DNA of 54,774 bases from Pseudomonadota bacterium. Lineage in GTDB: Bacteria; Pseudomonadota; Gammaproteobacteria; JAIEPX01. Under the pieces are notes generated by a model that had not been told where the DNA came from, searched no databases, and saw only the letters and a list, made by a program, of their open reading frames with translations. The first letter of the stretch is position 1. Each line of letters begins with the position of its first letter. Shown one piece after another: positions 9,101 through 16,274 of this stretch. The translations under genes were made by a program, and so were the position numbers. Location of the stretch: positions 1 to 54,774 of the forward strand of contig JAKORL010000053.1 in the NCBI GenBank assembly GCA_029777855.1. The letters run 5' to 3'.

Positions 9101-9760
9101 TTTAAAGGAACCAGCCGGGATTGTTGGATCTATGGGAACAAAAGCAGCACCTGCCTTCCATATTGCAAGTGTTGCAATAATCCATTCAGGTGATCGCTGT
9201 AAAAAAATACCGACCAAATCTCCTTTTTTTGTCCCTTTTTCAATGATAAAACGAGCTATCTGATTAGCCCTCTCATTGGCTTGTTGGTAAGTGTACGTGG
9301 TATCATTGAATCGTAATGCAATCTTATTTGGATAAAATCTGGCGTAAGCTTCAAAACGCTTTAAAAACAGAGAATGCCCTAATAGTCTGACATTATCACT
9401 GATAAGACTACTTTTATCTTCTTTAAGACGAAGATATAAAGTGGCTTTAACACATTTGTCTATGTCGATACGACGTTTTGTAGATAATCTAGATGCATTA
9501 TCCTCATAAGAATGCCAAGCATTTAATTCATCATCACTTATTGGAAGAGACACTTCAATATCAGCATAAACCGCTCCTCTGAGCCAGTCAGTATGTAAAC
9601 ACAAATCCTCTTTCAAAAATTGTCGAATCTTTCTAGTGAGCTCATGATGCAAATTACCTGCACGATACTCCATCATTAACGCTGCGGGAATAAAATGACG
9701 TTCCTCAATTTGAACCAGCTGATGCTCTAGCGCAGAGTTACTAGCACTCTTTGTCTTCAT
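3158..9760 (-). CDS. Adenylation-carrier-thioesterase / NACHT / pentapeptide / WD40 giant fusion protein
   Basis: A 2200-residue protein (numbering from ATG 9760, which GAGG precedes by 7 bp; a GTG at 9766 sits too close). After about 125 unassigned residues comes an NRPS adenylation domain: KAGAAFVPIDP (~205), YTSGSTGKPKG (~285), FDAW (~330, with the Asp that binds an alpha-amino group), YGLTET (~420), YRTGD (~520), NGKKD (~631). A carrier domain follows (FFESGGSS, S700), then a thioesterase (GWSTGG, S843; likely Asp in VIDT and His in SNHFSIL). A NACHT NTPase has GESGIGKTT (K1091), LILDGYDER (~1142), TCRSEY (~1172) and FVHKSEMEYF (~1370). Pentapeptide-like repeats occupy ~1462-1520. I count 14 WD40 blades (~1530-2125), enough for two propellers. 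The C-terminus has an L-x-x-A-x-x-x-S ubiquitin-interacting-like motif (~2178-2191). No condensation domain is present. Substrate, product and target are unknown. Confidence 0.88.
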   Translation of the reverse strand: MKTKSASNSALEHQLVQIEERHFIPAALMMEYRAGNLHHELTRKIRQFLKEDLCLHTDWLRGAVYADIEVSLPISDDELNAWHSYEDNASRLSTKRRIDIDKCVKATLYLRLKEDKSSLISDNVRLLGHSLFLKRFEAYARFYPNKIALRFNDTTYTYQQANERANQIARFIIEKGTKKGDLVGIFLQRSPEWIIATLAIWKAGAAFVPIDPTIPAGSFKFRIQYLENFNTLLNETKLSCLITDSVLQIRVPNHNTLCLDNIPDQISRENPEIPLSPCDLAYVMYTSGSTGKPKGVLIEHRGLVPCLEAHRECVDLTGNTVMAQYSAPGFDAWIAEMLILGLGGTLSIIPDEIRLDPDRLKKYCQDQKISAVIFTPHLLKQLGGPEDFPYWRALFIVGEKFGWDLARYWIRDNLQVVNGYGLTETTICTTLENLNAYVSSPVTFQGHENYIPIGRPILGTKIKLFTPDEKDLNSITPSPIGIPGEMFISGISLTRDYYGEAKEKNEHRFIEIEEERFYRTGDKAICLEDGRYIVIGRYNRVFKFNSKRMDLDGLENILCKHLDIKVGGAACLADENLGEEAKLIVFLQSKNKERRISDNDIQLYLNQEDIRTVGVPFFLIWKEDEFPKTSNGKKDYEKLLFEYRERKKLNFANSSGAIEKSSNSHLDSLIDKIQSIWQSVLSSKSPFKLDANFFESGGSSVSLMFLLQQLRNAFSTIQESINATLLFDYASIQEQSQIIFNLLNPMQPIVLSSSNNKEIHQSGDRFQYTLYCLPSLLGRVDWDYVEMAKLLSIHSTDLQLVGFESRDPSCMPQSIESIATDFVISLLNHHKGFQRPVFLMGWSTGGTLCIEVVKQLQNRGYQAFAYVIDTLAPFVYQQLSSDKLSDELKQLADLIGKKCHLELKIDTLAIKERKSILEKIDFVFEKLQIAARYSSPDIQKVIWTAKVMRLAEQCYSPAGKLPGFCLFKAEEQLLDKIFRANNTLNWPSEGVTSLTIKSSNHFSILKDSQLHNSLVMTLKFHYRTCKISYLRTKLDRIENYIAPNVKILPLRLKPSERDNLPSVSIREALLDFMLDSHKIVLFIQGESGIGKTTITTHLENILNPQLCKRIALDRYTCDELKQKIREIMSDWPLKFPELRVLILDGYDERMGSTDFNYYETNKLSDYENMKVIITCRSEYLKPGYHANFITDNPKLFEEWLIEGLTDSQVRALVDISVSKKKAQRYYDELSKRPELNQMTKNPLLLSFVLQGLKNLPKGSGVLNRFIIYRAFNQSYFERAEKKIKSTVGYPSNKKPYNQQCRELSQAIAATLYGKKMNNVCYKPDAGMDFLSIERVDDSVWRRFFSSDSEIFLKGCPINVKDYVYQFVHKSEMEYFVVDSMLEILNDDRYTAEGILKWFKDKNLTPMVITGNESVLRFWREGFGLYSLLKDKLFSFVLSTRDRDDLSYLGSITATLLNVAYVSFANYDLSGVRIPMAILDGAIMDNVDFSSANLDLVSFQQSWLRQSRFIGTSLSNVNFGEYPSIQLQEYGCVMTFSDDGQLLAVVDGKFHNQIYIWSTITFECQIYFGDNNGQSIISLAFHPNRMILASGEQFGKVALWNISDGKCINVFCPNNTVVQKISFISKGEKLLACYDNCKVYVLDIASGKSHNVTKDYDGYNGRVQCYAVYSDGKKFVTGTVGGDVTLWDIQTQTKLATMNAQTRVDTLAVHPDGNYIALGSNHGSIFIWDLVMQQYMLLSESPNGIYSVAFIPDMQQLVSCSFDSNISDSNVSFWDLSTGILVSKLNNKKNRYQKIIYNLNTHILALAGRSDCISLLKVDKLNSLVTLQENLVRKISFSYSSKNYQLAYGTLENICLFDPLRDSDLFTIKTEDIVYTLAFHPEGKVLAFCKGLDHKITLWDTTTGICVKTLVGHKLGPNALVFSPDGQFLASGSIDSTVRIWKLDDGACILRLKVGHHVSSMLFHPDCNRMVISTKHDKKNIFIISNIRLSNKIESKILKGHSRSVNTLAFNSVKNLLASGSDDQTIHIWDLDNYRTLNVLKGCVGEVLACVFSEDGQLLVSSNSDNSITFWSCETFDKIYTITIFSPGVFLHFIKNDHLLIALHDGDIQQWEAQYGRWILTKSFVNRSPNLCLEGADFCKSLNLSAMNRRLAEQKGATFDDHKKNTPAFFNARQGADVDDELEAAILLSLELNKTSDFSKN

Positions 9761-9766
9761 AAACAC

Positions 9767-10366
9767 ACCTCGTATTATTCATGTGATAGAGTATTTTCAA
9801 TACTATACTCTGTTTGAATGTCTCATCCATTATAAAATAAACGTTGACTCGAATCTACATATAAAGTATACGCATACCACACAGTTTGACTATTTTTTTA
9901 TCATAAATCGATTATAATTTTATGGGCTGCGAGTCACGTTATATTGAATTATCGAATGCCACTCTTAAGTGAGCTGACACATGATTTTCCAAAGTCAAAG
10001 ATAGGTATCATTATTGATTTGGGTTTTCTCTCTCATTCTTATAGGTGCAGTCATCGGTAATCTAACCCAGAGCGGTGTTGATACCTGGCACGAAAAATTA
10101 AATCGATCACCCCTATTACGTTTTTGGAGTTGTATGAACTATTTTATACGCTATGATAGGCATCAGTGGATGCTCAATTTGGAACAATCGCCGCACAAAC
10201 CTAGAGCAGGTAAAAATGCTATACATCAGTTAGCTTGTTCTCAATTGGAGTTTTTCACCGTTGTTCTTACATTTTAATTTGCAAGGTTATGCGTTGATTT
10301 TCATTATATTAATGGTCGTTATGGTCTTCACTACTATGTTGATAACACATCAAATAATGCGGATAG
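9767..10366. other. Intergenic stretch, possibly with a decayed membrane-protein gene
   Basis: No convincing intact gene lies in these 600 bp. On the plus strand, a reading frame from TTG 10014 to 10277 begins with a hydrophobic stretch (WVFSLILIGAVIG). A different frame ending at 10392 encodes another (YALIFIILMVVMVFTTMLI). The two could be pieces of one frameshifted membrane protein. There is no ribosome site or recognised family. The promoter of the giant fusion gene must lie near 9770-9850. Confidence 0.25.
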
Positions 10367-12763
10367 CTAGACTCCCAAATGTTTACATGTAATATCATCA
10401 ACATCCATATTAACAGCTTCATGTTGCATCTCTAGAGAGACTCGTCGAATACCATCAATATACCGATTAACAGTAGCCAAATCTTCCGGTCTAGCCCACA
10501 TCGGTAATTTAACTGTGCTTACATACAACGCATCAGCAACCGGACAATCATAGGCTATACCAGGATCTTTATCATAATTACCAGGCCTATACTGACTTGG
10601 AGATTGGAATAAAGGCAATCTATGTTGAGCACAGGTTGAACCCGGTGAAGATATTTCTTTTAAGCCATCGTTGTGGAGACGAGCAATAAAATCTTCGCGA
10701 GAAATTCCGGCTATTTTTGCATCAAAATAGAATGTGAATGCATACCATGCAGGTTGTGTATTTTTTGTATCTGGAAAACTGATAAACGGTATGTCGGATA
10801 GCCGCGATATAAACATTTCTGCATATAAACGCTTAAATTTCAACCAATCATCAAGATGTGAAAATTGCTCATTAGCCATTGCAATGGAGGTGGTTATGGC
10901 TCTATTTTTCAAGCCAAATCCTGTCAGAGCAATAGGAAAAAATCGGTGATCTTTTGGGACAATTTGTTTTGCCCTACCATTGTATTGCCCTTGCAAATTC
11001 GCTCGAATTTCGATTTCTTTATCATCAGTTAAAATAATTCCACCTTCGCCACCAGAAATAATTTTCTGGCCATTTAAACTCCATGCAGCCGCATCACCGA
11101 AAGTCCCCACAAGTCTTCCTTTATAACGCGCGCCATGAGCGTGGGAGCAATCTTCTAATAGTTTTAAATCATTTCGACGACAAATATCCACAATCGGATC
11201 CATATCACAAGGAATACCCCACAAATGAGTGACAATTACTGCCTTGGTTTTTGAAGAAATTTTTCTAGCAACATCAGTTGGATCGATAGTTCCATTAGGC
11301 AATGCATCGCAAAATACAGGCACTACACCTAAATACATTAAAGGTGATAGTGTTGCATGAAAGGTAAACGTAGGCACAATGACTTCATCGCCAGGCATAA
11401 GCGCTATTCCTTCAAACATCGCGAATATCGCATTAGTACCAGAATTAGTCACTAAAGCATATTTACGATTATGATAAGCGGCAAAACGATCTTCAAATTC
11501 TTTGAAAATTCCGGAACGATTATAAATTGAAATATTATTGGCCGTAAGCTGGGTTAACACAGCCTGTTTCGTCTCTTCCGTAATTAGTGGCCAAACAAAA
11601 TCGGGCTGATTTTGTTCTGTTTCAGGCGCATTTTTCTTTTTTACAGATTCAGAGGACTCAGGAGAAGAGGTAACAGATAAATCTTCTCGTTCTCTTTTTA
11701 TTCCATGAGAAACAGGAGGCGTGAGTGTTAATTTTTGTTTAATGGCTTCATGACTCTTTACCAAATAACTTCGATCTGACCGATACGCCGCATCAATGAG
11801 ACGTATATGTTGTAAATGATCGATATACCCAGACTTTAATTTAGGGCTATTACCATTCAAATAAGCAATAAAATGATTCACCATATTAATCAGTGGAATC
11901 TCAGGTTGATTCATCTCACGCTTTGAAACATAGATCAACTGATTATGCATATCATACAGCTTTATTACGTCAGGAGTTAATTTAATACAACCTTTTTGCC
12001 CTTGCACTGTCAGCGTTTCTTTTTTTACATGGGCTGCCCTGCTAATAAACAAACTTCCTATTGTTTTTTCATCAATATTTTTGCTGTTATTAAAATATTC
12101 GAAATTCATTATTGCGCTGTCCTCAACATCATATTGTTGATTAACCTTACTACCCTGAGTTTTAGATAATGAGATATCATCTGGTTGTCCAAAACACCAA
12201 ATTAATAAATCAACCAAATGATACCCCATATCTAACAACGCCCCTCCCCCTGAGAGTGATTTACTGGCCCGCCATCCATCACCTAACTCTTGTATATTCA
12301 TAGTGTATTTACCTTGAATATGGGATATCTTCCCTACTTTACCGATCATTTTTTTAAAAATTTGATAATGAGGATCAAATCTACGCTGAACGGCAACCAA
12401 CATTTCGACAGAATGAGTCTCTAAAATCTGATTAAATTGATAGGCTTCATTTAATGATACCGAAAAAGGTTTTTCCTTTATAATGTGAACCTTATGTTCA
12501 GCCAGCTTTTTTATGATCTCTAAATAAGCATGATGAGGAAGAGCAACAATGGCAATATCGATTGGCTGATGTTTTAGCATCATATCAACATCATCATAGT
12601 GTTTGACATTGTATTTTTCCAATTTATCCTTGAGCTTAGTAACCATAGGATCGCAAACTGCTACGAGTTTGCCCCCATAAACGCGCTCATTACTGACAGC
12701 TTCACAAAATTTTAAGCCACGAGCACCAAGCCCAATTACCGCAATGTTCATCTTCCCCTTCAT
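10367..12763 (-). CDS. Fused Gfo/Idh/MocA oxidoreductase and DegT/DnrJ/EryC1 PLP aminotransferase
   Basis: A 798-residue bifunctional enzyme. Residues about 1-350 are a Rossmann oxidoreductase (IAVIGLGARG, then KEKPFSV with the usual EKP, and a GGGALLDMGYH catalytic region). A charged low-complexity linker (KRERED ... VKKK) joins it to a sugar aminotransferase with PLP-binding EDCSHAHGA and the Schiff-base lysine in NGQKIISGGEGG (K567). Such pairs, normally separate proteins (WbpB/WbpE, NtdC/NtdA, RifL/RifK), oxidise a sugar or cyclitol hydroxyl to a ketone and then aminate it; here both steps could run on one chain. The start at 12763 is chosen because AGGAGG (12770-12775) lies 6 bp upstream; an in-frame ATG at 12814 overlaps the upstream gene. 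Last gene of a Nudix-NDK-fusion operon. The substrate is unknown. Confidence 0.87.
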   Translation of the reverse strand: MKGKMNIAVIGLGARGLKFCEAVSNERVYGGKLVAVCDPMVTKLKDKLEKYNVKHYDDVDMMLKHQPIDIAIVALPHHAYLEIIKKLAEHKVHIIKEKPFSVSLNEAYQFNQILETHSVEMLVAVQRRFDPHYQIFKKMIGKVGKISHIQGKYTMNIQELGDGWRASKSLSGGGALLDMGYHLVDLLIWCFGQPDDISLSKTQGSKVNQQYDVEDSAIMNFEYFNNSKNIDEKTIGSLFISRAAHVKKETLTVQGQKGCIKLTPDVIKLYDMHNQLIYVSKREMNQPEIPLINMVNHFIAYLNGNSPKLKSGYIDHLQHIRLIDAAYRSDRSYLVKSHEAIKQKLTLTPPVSHGIKREREDLSVTSSPESSESVKKKNAPETEQNQPDFVWPLITEETKQAVLTQLTANNISIYNRSGIFKEFEDRFAAYHNRKYALVTNSGTNAIFAMFEGIALMPGDEVIVPTFTFHATLSPLMYLGVVPVFCDALPNGTIDPTDVARKISSKTKAVIVTHLWGIPCDMDPIVDICRRNDLKLLEDCSHAHGARYKGRLVGTFGDAAAWSLNGQKIISGGEGGIILTDDKEIEIRANLQGQYNGRAKQIVPKDHRFFPIALTGFGLKNRAITTSIAMANEQFSHLDDWLKFKRLYAEMFISRLSDIPFISFPDTKNTQPAWYAFTFYFDAKIAGISREDFIARLHNDGLKEISSPGSTCAQHRLPLFQSPSQYRPGNYDKDPGIAYDCPVADALYVSTVKLPMWARPEDLATVNRYIDGIRRVSLEMQHEAVNMDVDDITCKHLGV

Positions 12764-12776
12764 GACACCCCTCCTA

Positions 12777-13406
12777 TTAATTATTAAAAAAACCAGGTCT
12801 GTAATTCTCTGCATCGTTAGTCAATGCTGACTTCTGATGCTCCTGAGCAGCCATTAATTTTTGACAAACAATGGCTGTAGAATGCTCTATATTGAAAACA
12901 GGCTCTACCAAATCCTCTTCGTCAAAAAAAAGACTAACTTCTCGATCTGCAGAATCAAAATCTGAACAATGAATTCCATCAAATGTTCTTGAATACTCAT
13001 TCACGAATTTTTCTATAAACTGGCTAATATCGGCCGTTTCTGAAATTTTCGTCGAATTGATAGCGACAGATAAAGATTGCCCAGCTAACAGTCCACCTTG
13101 TTTTTTAGCTAATTCACGGATTTCTTTTTTTGCAGACTCAATGTTCGAATATTCACCTCGAACAGCCAACAAAAAACATTTACCCATTAACATATAATCG
13201 ACCAAAGAATTAAAGAAATATCTACCTTTATGTTCACGATAAACATCTTCAACTTCTGACCTCACCAACCTTTTTGATTTTAGAGACAAAATTCTAATGT
13301 CTTTTTTCTTCAAAATATCGATGATATTGTTGAAATAACCTATCCCATCAGGCTTGATTATCATCAAGCCTGTTTTTTCAGTTACACCTTCTTTAGCTTT
13401 CATCAT
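12777..13406 (-). CDS. Divergent nucleoside diphosphate kinase-like protein
   Basis: A 209-residue protein with an NDK fold: TGLMIIKPDGIG at the start matches the family T-x-x-I-I-K-P-D, and FDGIHCSDFDSADRE near residue 150 matches the active-site N-x-x-H-G-S-D, with the phospho-accepting histidine kept. It is longer than standard NDKs (about 140) because of an insertion before the histidine motif and a 45-residue tail. It would move a terminal phosphate between nucleotides, but the divergence suggests a special role. The upstream Nudix stop overlaps the start by 1 base (TAATG). A second ATG at 13403 has a better spacing from AGGAG. The next gene starts 13 bp downstream. This is not the housekeeping ndk by sequence. 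Confidence 0.75.
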   Translation of the reverse strand: MMKAKEGVTEKTGLMIIKPDGIGYFNNIIDILKKKDIRILSLKSKRLVRSEVEDVYREHKGRYFFNSLVDYMLMGKCFLLAVRGEYSNIESAKKEIRELAKKQGGLLAGQSLSVAINSTKISETADISQFIEKFVNEYSRTFDGIHCSDFDSADREVSLFFDEEDLVEPVFNIEHSTAIVCQKLMAAQEHQKSALTNDAENYRPGFFNN

Positions 13407-14461
13407 TATTCTCCTGATACATGGGGTTTTTTCATAGTTGAAGTCAATTCGGCCAACTGTTCTTCCTGACCTTTATTAACTTCTTCCCGCTCACGTTTAT
13501 GTGCAAAAAAACCTTGATTTAAAGTTTGTTCTGCATCAGTGATACGCTTTTTTTCTGTTAAATAGCTAGAAACGATTGCCTTTACTTCTTGACTTACCGG
13601 GTAGTTTTGAAGTTCGTTCGCCGACACCCAAGCAAAACCTTCATGCTCATCACTCAGCTTAACTTCTTTAGCATCCTGGACATTAATATCGTAATTCAAT
13701 TGTCTGGTGCGTTTACCACTGCCCGATGTATAATCAAAATAAGCTAATTGTTTACCCAGCGAAGATACCGTTAAATTAGTTTCTTCTTTCACCTCGCGCA
13801 TTATTCCCATTTCAACACTTTCACCTGCCTCTAACTTTCCGCTGGGTAATTCGTAAATCCCTCCCATGAAATCATCGGATGCGCGTTTCATTAAGAGAGC
13901 CTTGCCTTTATGACTGATAACTCCACCTACAACAAACTGCTGAATTCCACTTTGGAATCCCTCGATAATTGCTTCAGATGGAGTAGTATCTAATGTTCTT
14001 CTCACAAAAAAAGTCTCGATGACCTTTTTTGTTTCTGAACTAATGTTGTATTTACTGAGTTCCTGTCTTCCAACCCATGTGTAACCTTCATGCTCTTTAT
14101 CATTCAGTCGCACATCGAGAAGATTGTTACAACTCACAACAAAATTGAGCTGGCGTGTCAGACGACCCGACTGGGAGCGATAATCAAAATAACTCAAATA
14201 GTCTGTCACTTCGACAGCATTTAAGTTTGTTTCTTCTTTAACCTCTCTCACTAAAGCGTCAATAAGGTTTTCATTCAATTCAACCTTTCCACTAGGAAGC
14301 TCGTAGAGACCGCCCATAAAATCGTCGCTTGCGCGCTTCAAAGATAAAATTTTATCGCCACTCGCTTTTGAAATAACCGCTGCTACCACAAAACGATCTA
14401 CACCATCGCGTTTAGCATCAGCTGCAATGCGAGGTAAAAAATAATCAACAACCTTTTTCAT
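13406..14461 (-). CDS. Tandem-duplicated Nudix hydrolase
   Basis: A 351-residue protein with two Nudix domains of clear common origin, at about 20-155 and 170-310. Each has a complete Nudix box (GKVELNENLIDALVREVKEE and GKLEAGESVEMGIMREVKEE), and both share ASDDFMGG-x-YELPSGK just before it and QLNF/QLNY plus HEG-x-x-WV after it. Nudix enzymes split nucleoside diphosphates linked to another group, such as oxidised nucleotides, nucleotide sugars or coenzymes. Both active sites look intact. The tail is charged (HKREREEVNKGQEEQ) and shares KRERE with the linker of the downstream fusion protein. First gene of the operon; TAGGAG lies 8 bp upstream. The substrate cannot be told from sequence. Confidence 0.9.
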   Translation of the reverse strand: MKKVVDYFLPRIAADAKRDGVDRFVVAAVISKASGDKILSLKRASDDFMGGLYELPSGKVELNENLIDALVREVKEETNLNAVEVTDYLSYFDYRSQSGRLTRQLNFVVSCNNLLDVRLNDKEHEGYTWVGRQELSKYNISSETKKVIETFFVRRTLDTTPSEAIIEGFQSGIQQFVVGGVISHKGKALLMKRASDDFMGGIYELPSGKLEAGESVEMGIMREVKEETNLTVSSLGKQLAYFDYTSGSGKRTRQLNYDINVQDAKEVKLSDEHEGFAWVSANELQNYPVSQEVKAIVSSYLTEKKRITDAEQTLNQGFFAHKREREEVNKGQEEQLAELTSTMKKPHVSGE

Positions 14462-14531
14462 AAATAATCTCCTAAAATTAAGTTAAGACACTTGAAGATT
14501 AGTGACATTTGAAAGGCTAGATAACTGTGAT

Positions 14532-14561
14532 TTTTACTAAAGATTACTGGTAGTTTTACTA
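14532..14561. promoter_or_regulatory. Direct repeat TTTTACTA, candidate operator of the Nudix operon
   Basis: Two identical 8-mers TTTTACTA (14532-14539 and 14554-14561) lie 22 bp apart start to start, about two helical turns. They sit 70-100 bp upstream of the Nudix start and 130 bp upstream of upp, which is divergent. That spacing suits a cooperative regulator. No regulator is assigned. Confidence 0.25.
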
Positions 14562-14692
14562 GGCCCAAAATTCACCATCAAACATCTACTGCAAAGGCCT
14601 AATGCATTGAACATAAAGGATTTTGGTGGCTACATATTGCATTTCTTTCCAAAAAATGAGAAAAACATCAGTAGCAACAGACTGGAGTACTC

Positions 14693-15337
14693 ATGAAGCA
14701 TACATTCGACAACCTACATATTATTCATCATCCTCTCATCCAGCATAAGCTGACATTGATGCGTATGGAAGAAACTAAATCAGGGCAATTTCGACAATTG
14801 CTCCGGGAAATCACATTCCTGATGGGATACGAACTAACAAAAGACTTCCCTACAAAAAGCGTCCCTATTAAAACGCCGGTCGCCCAAACAACGGGGCAAT
14901 TATTTGATGACCACGAGGTCTCTATCATTCCGATTTTGAGAGCGGGCCTAGGCATGGCAGATGCTCTAAGAGAATTAATGCCTACCGCGAATGAGGGCCA
15001 TATTGGTCTATATCGAGATCCCATTAGCCATAAGCCTGTGGAGTATTATGTCAAACTACCCAAAATCGAAAATCAGACTTTCATAGTACTGGATCCAATG
15101 CTGGCCACTGGACACTCAGCCGTTAAAGCCATTGAAATTCTTCTTGAGCAAGGTGTCTCTCGTAGTAATATTCGCTTCCTATCGCTGATCACTGTCCCAG
15201 AAGGTATTTCTGTATTCAATGAAAAATTCAGTGACATACCGATTTATGTTGCTGCGCTCGATGAGCGCTTGAATGATAATGCCTATATGGTTCCGGGGTT
15301 GGGCGATGCGGGCGATCGTTTGTTTGGAACTAAATAA
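14693..15337 (+). CDS. upp: Uracil phosphoribosyltransferase
   Basis: A 214-residue enzyme joining uracil to PRPP to make UMP in pyrimidine salvage; cytosolic. The PRPP loop VLDPMLATGHSA (about 132-143) and the C-terminal uracil-binding PGLGDAGDRLFGT are typical, and length matches the family (about 208). HHPLIQHKLTLMR at the N-terminus is also characteristic. It stands alone, divergent from the Nudix operon. No strong ribosome site is visible, only GGAGTACTC just before the start. Confidence 0.95.
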   Translation: MKHTFDNLHIIHHPLIQHKLTLMRMEETKSGQFRQLLREITFLMGYELTKDFPTKSVPIKTPVAQTTGQLFDDHEVSIIPILRAGLGMADALRELMPTANEGHIGLYRDPISHKPVEYYVKLPKIENQTFIVLDPMLATGHSAVKAIEILLEQGVSRSNIRFLSLITVPEGISVFNEKFSDIPIYVAALDERLNDNAYMVPGLGDAGDRLFGTK

Positions 15338-15466
15338 TTAATTATTCGCCATAGGATACAAACTCACATATTTTGCCATTATCGGACGCATAAGGGGTAT
15401 TCAAATAATTTTCTTCACCCGATCTTGTCTAAAATCTCTGAGTTTCAACAATCTTCTCATGCTGCT

Positions 15467-16261
15467 CTAAATCTTTAGATCATAATCTATTATTACTGGA
15501 GCGTGGTCTGAAAATTTCTGATCTTTGTAAATATGAACACTTCGAATTTTCTCTTTTAGTTCTGGAGTGACAATTTGATAATCAATACGCCACCCAACAT
15601 TCTTTGCGTAAGCTTGACCTCGCTGAGACCACCACGTATATTGCTCGGCTTCTTGATTCAGAACTCTAAATGCATCCACAAACCCTATTTCATTAAATAA
15701 CTTATCTAACCACGCTCTTTCTTCTGGTAAGAATCCCGAATTTTTCTGATTGGATTTCCAATTTTTGAGATCAATTTCTTTGTGAGCAATATTCCAGTCA
15801 CCACACAAAATATAATGACGACCATCATGACGCTGTTTGCGCAATATTTTTTCATAATGATCTAAAAATTGATACTTGATATCTTGGCGTCCTTCTCCAC
15901 TCGTTCCCGAAGGAAAATAGATCGATGCGATACTCAACTTTCCAAAATCGAGCTGAATATAGCGACCTTCCGTATCCGATACTCCCCAACCCAATTGATC
16001 GATCACTCGATCAGGTTTCTTTTTGGAATAAATTCCTACCCCGCTGTAACCTTTTTTTTCAGCGTCTACAAAATAATGATGGTAACCTTCAGGATAAAAA
16101 TGCTCATCCTTCAAATGATTCATATGAGCTCTGACTTCTTGCACACACATAACATCAGGCTTTTCAGCCATGAACCATTCAAAAAAACCTTTTCTTTGAG
16201 CAGATCGAATGCCGTTTAAATTCGCTGATACAACTTTTAGCATATCCTTATTACTTCCCAT
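15467..16261 (-). CDS. xthA: Exodeoxyribonuclease III (AP endonuclease)
   Basis: A 264-residue endonuclease/exonuclease/phosphatase-family enzyme that cleaves DNA at abasic sites and removes nucleotides from 3' ends in base-excision repair. Visible motifs: NLNGIRSA at the N-terminus, metal-binding VQEVRAH, YSGVGIYSKK, GDWNIAHKEID, WRIDYQIVTP and the C-terminal SDHAP. Length fits ExoIII. GGGGAT 5 bp upstream supports the start at 16261; a second ATG six codons later (16243) with AAGGAT before it is possible. The gene starts 13 bp after the phosphomannomutase stop and probably shares its transcript. Confidence 0.93.
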   Translation of the reverse strand: MGSNKDMLKVVSANLNGIRSAQRKGFFEWFMAEKPDVMCVQEVRAHMNHLKDEHFYPEGYHHYFVDAEKKGYSGVGIYSKKKPDRVIDQLGWGVSDTEGRYIQLDFGKLSIASIYFPSGTSGEGRQDIKYQFLDHYEKILRKQRHDGRHYILCGDWNIAHKEIDLKNWKSNQKNSGFLPEERAWLDKLFNEIGFVDAFRVLNQEAEQYTWWSQRGQAYAKNVGWRIDYQIVTPELKEKIRSVHIYKDQKFSDHAPVIIDYDLKI

Positions 16262-16274
16262 AATATCCCCAATT

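Noticed and set aside
3158..14461. A classical NRPS secondary-metabolite cluster
   Set aside because: There is no condensation domain, phosphopantetheinyl transferase or exporter, and the only NRPS-like module is fused to a STAND protein. Called a single unusual fusion instead.
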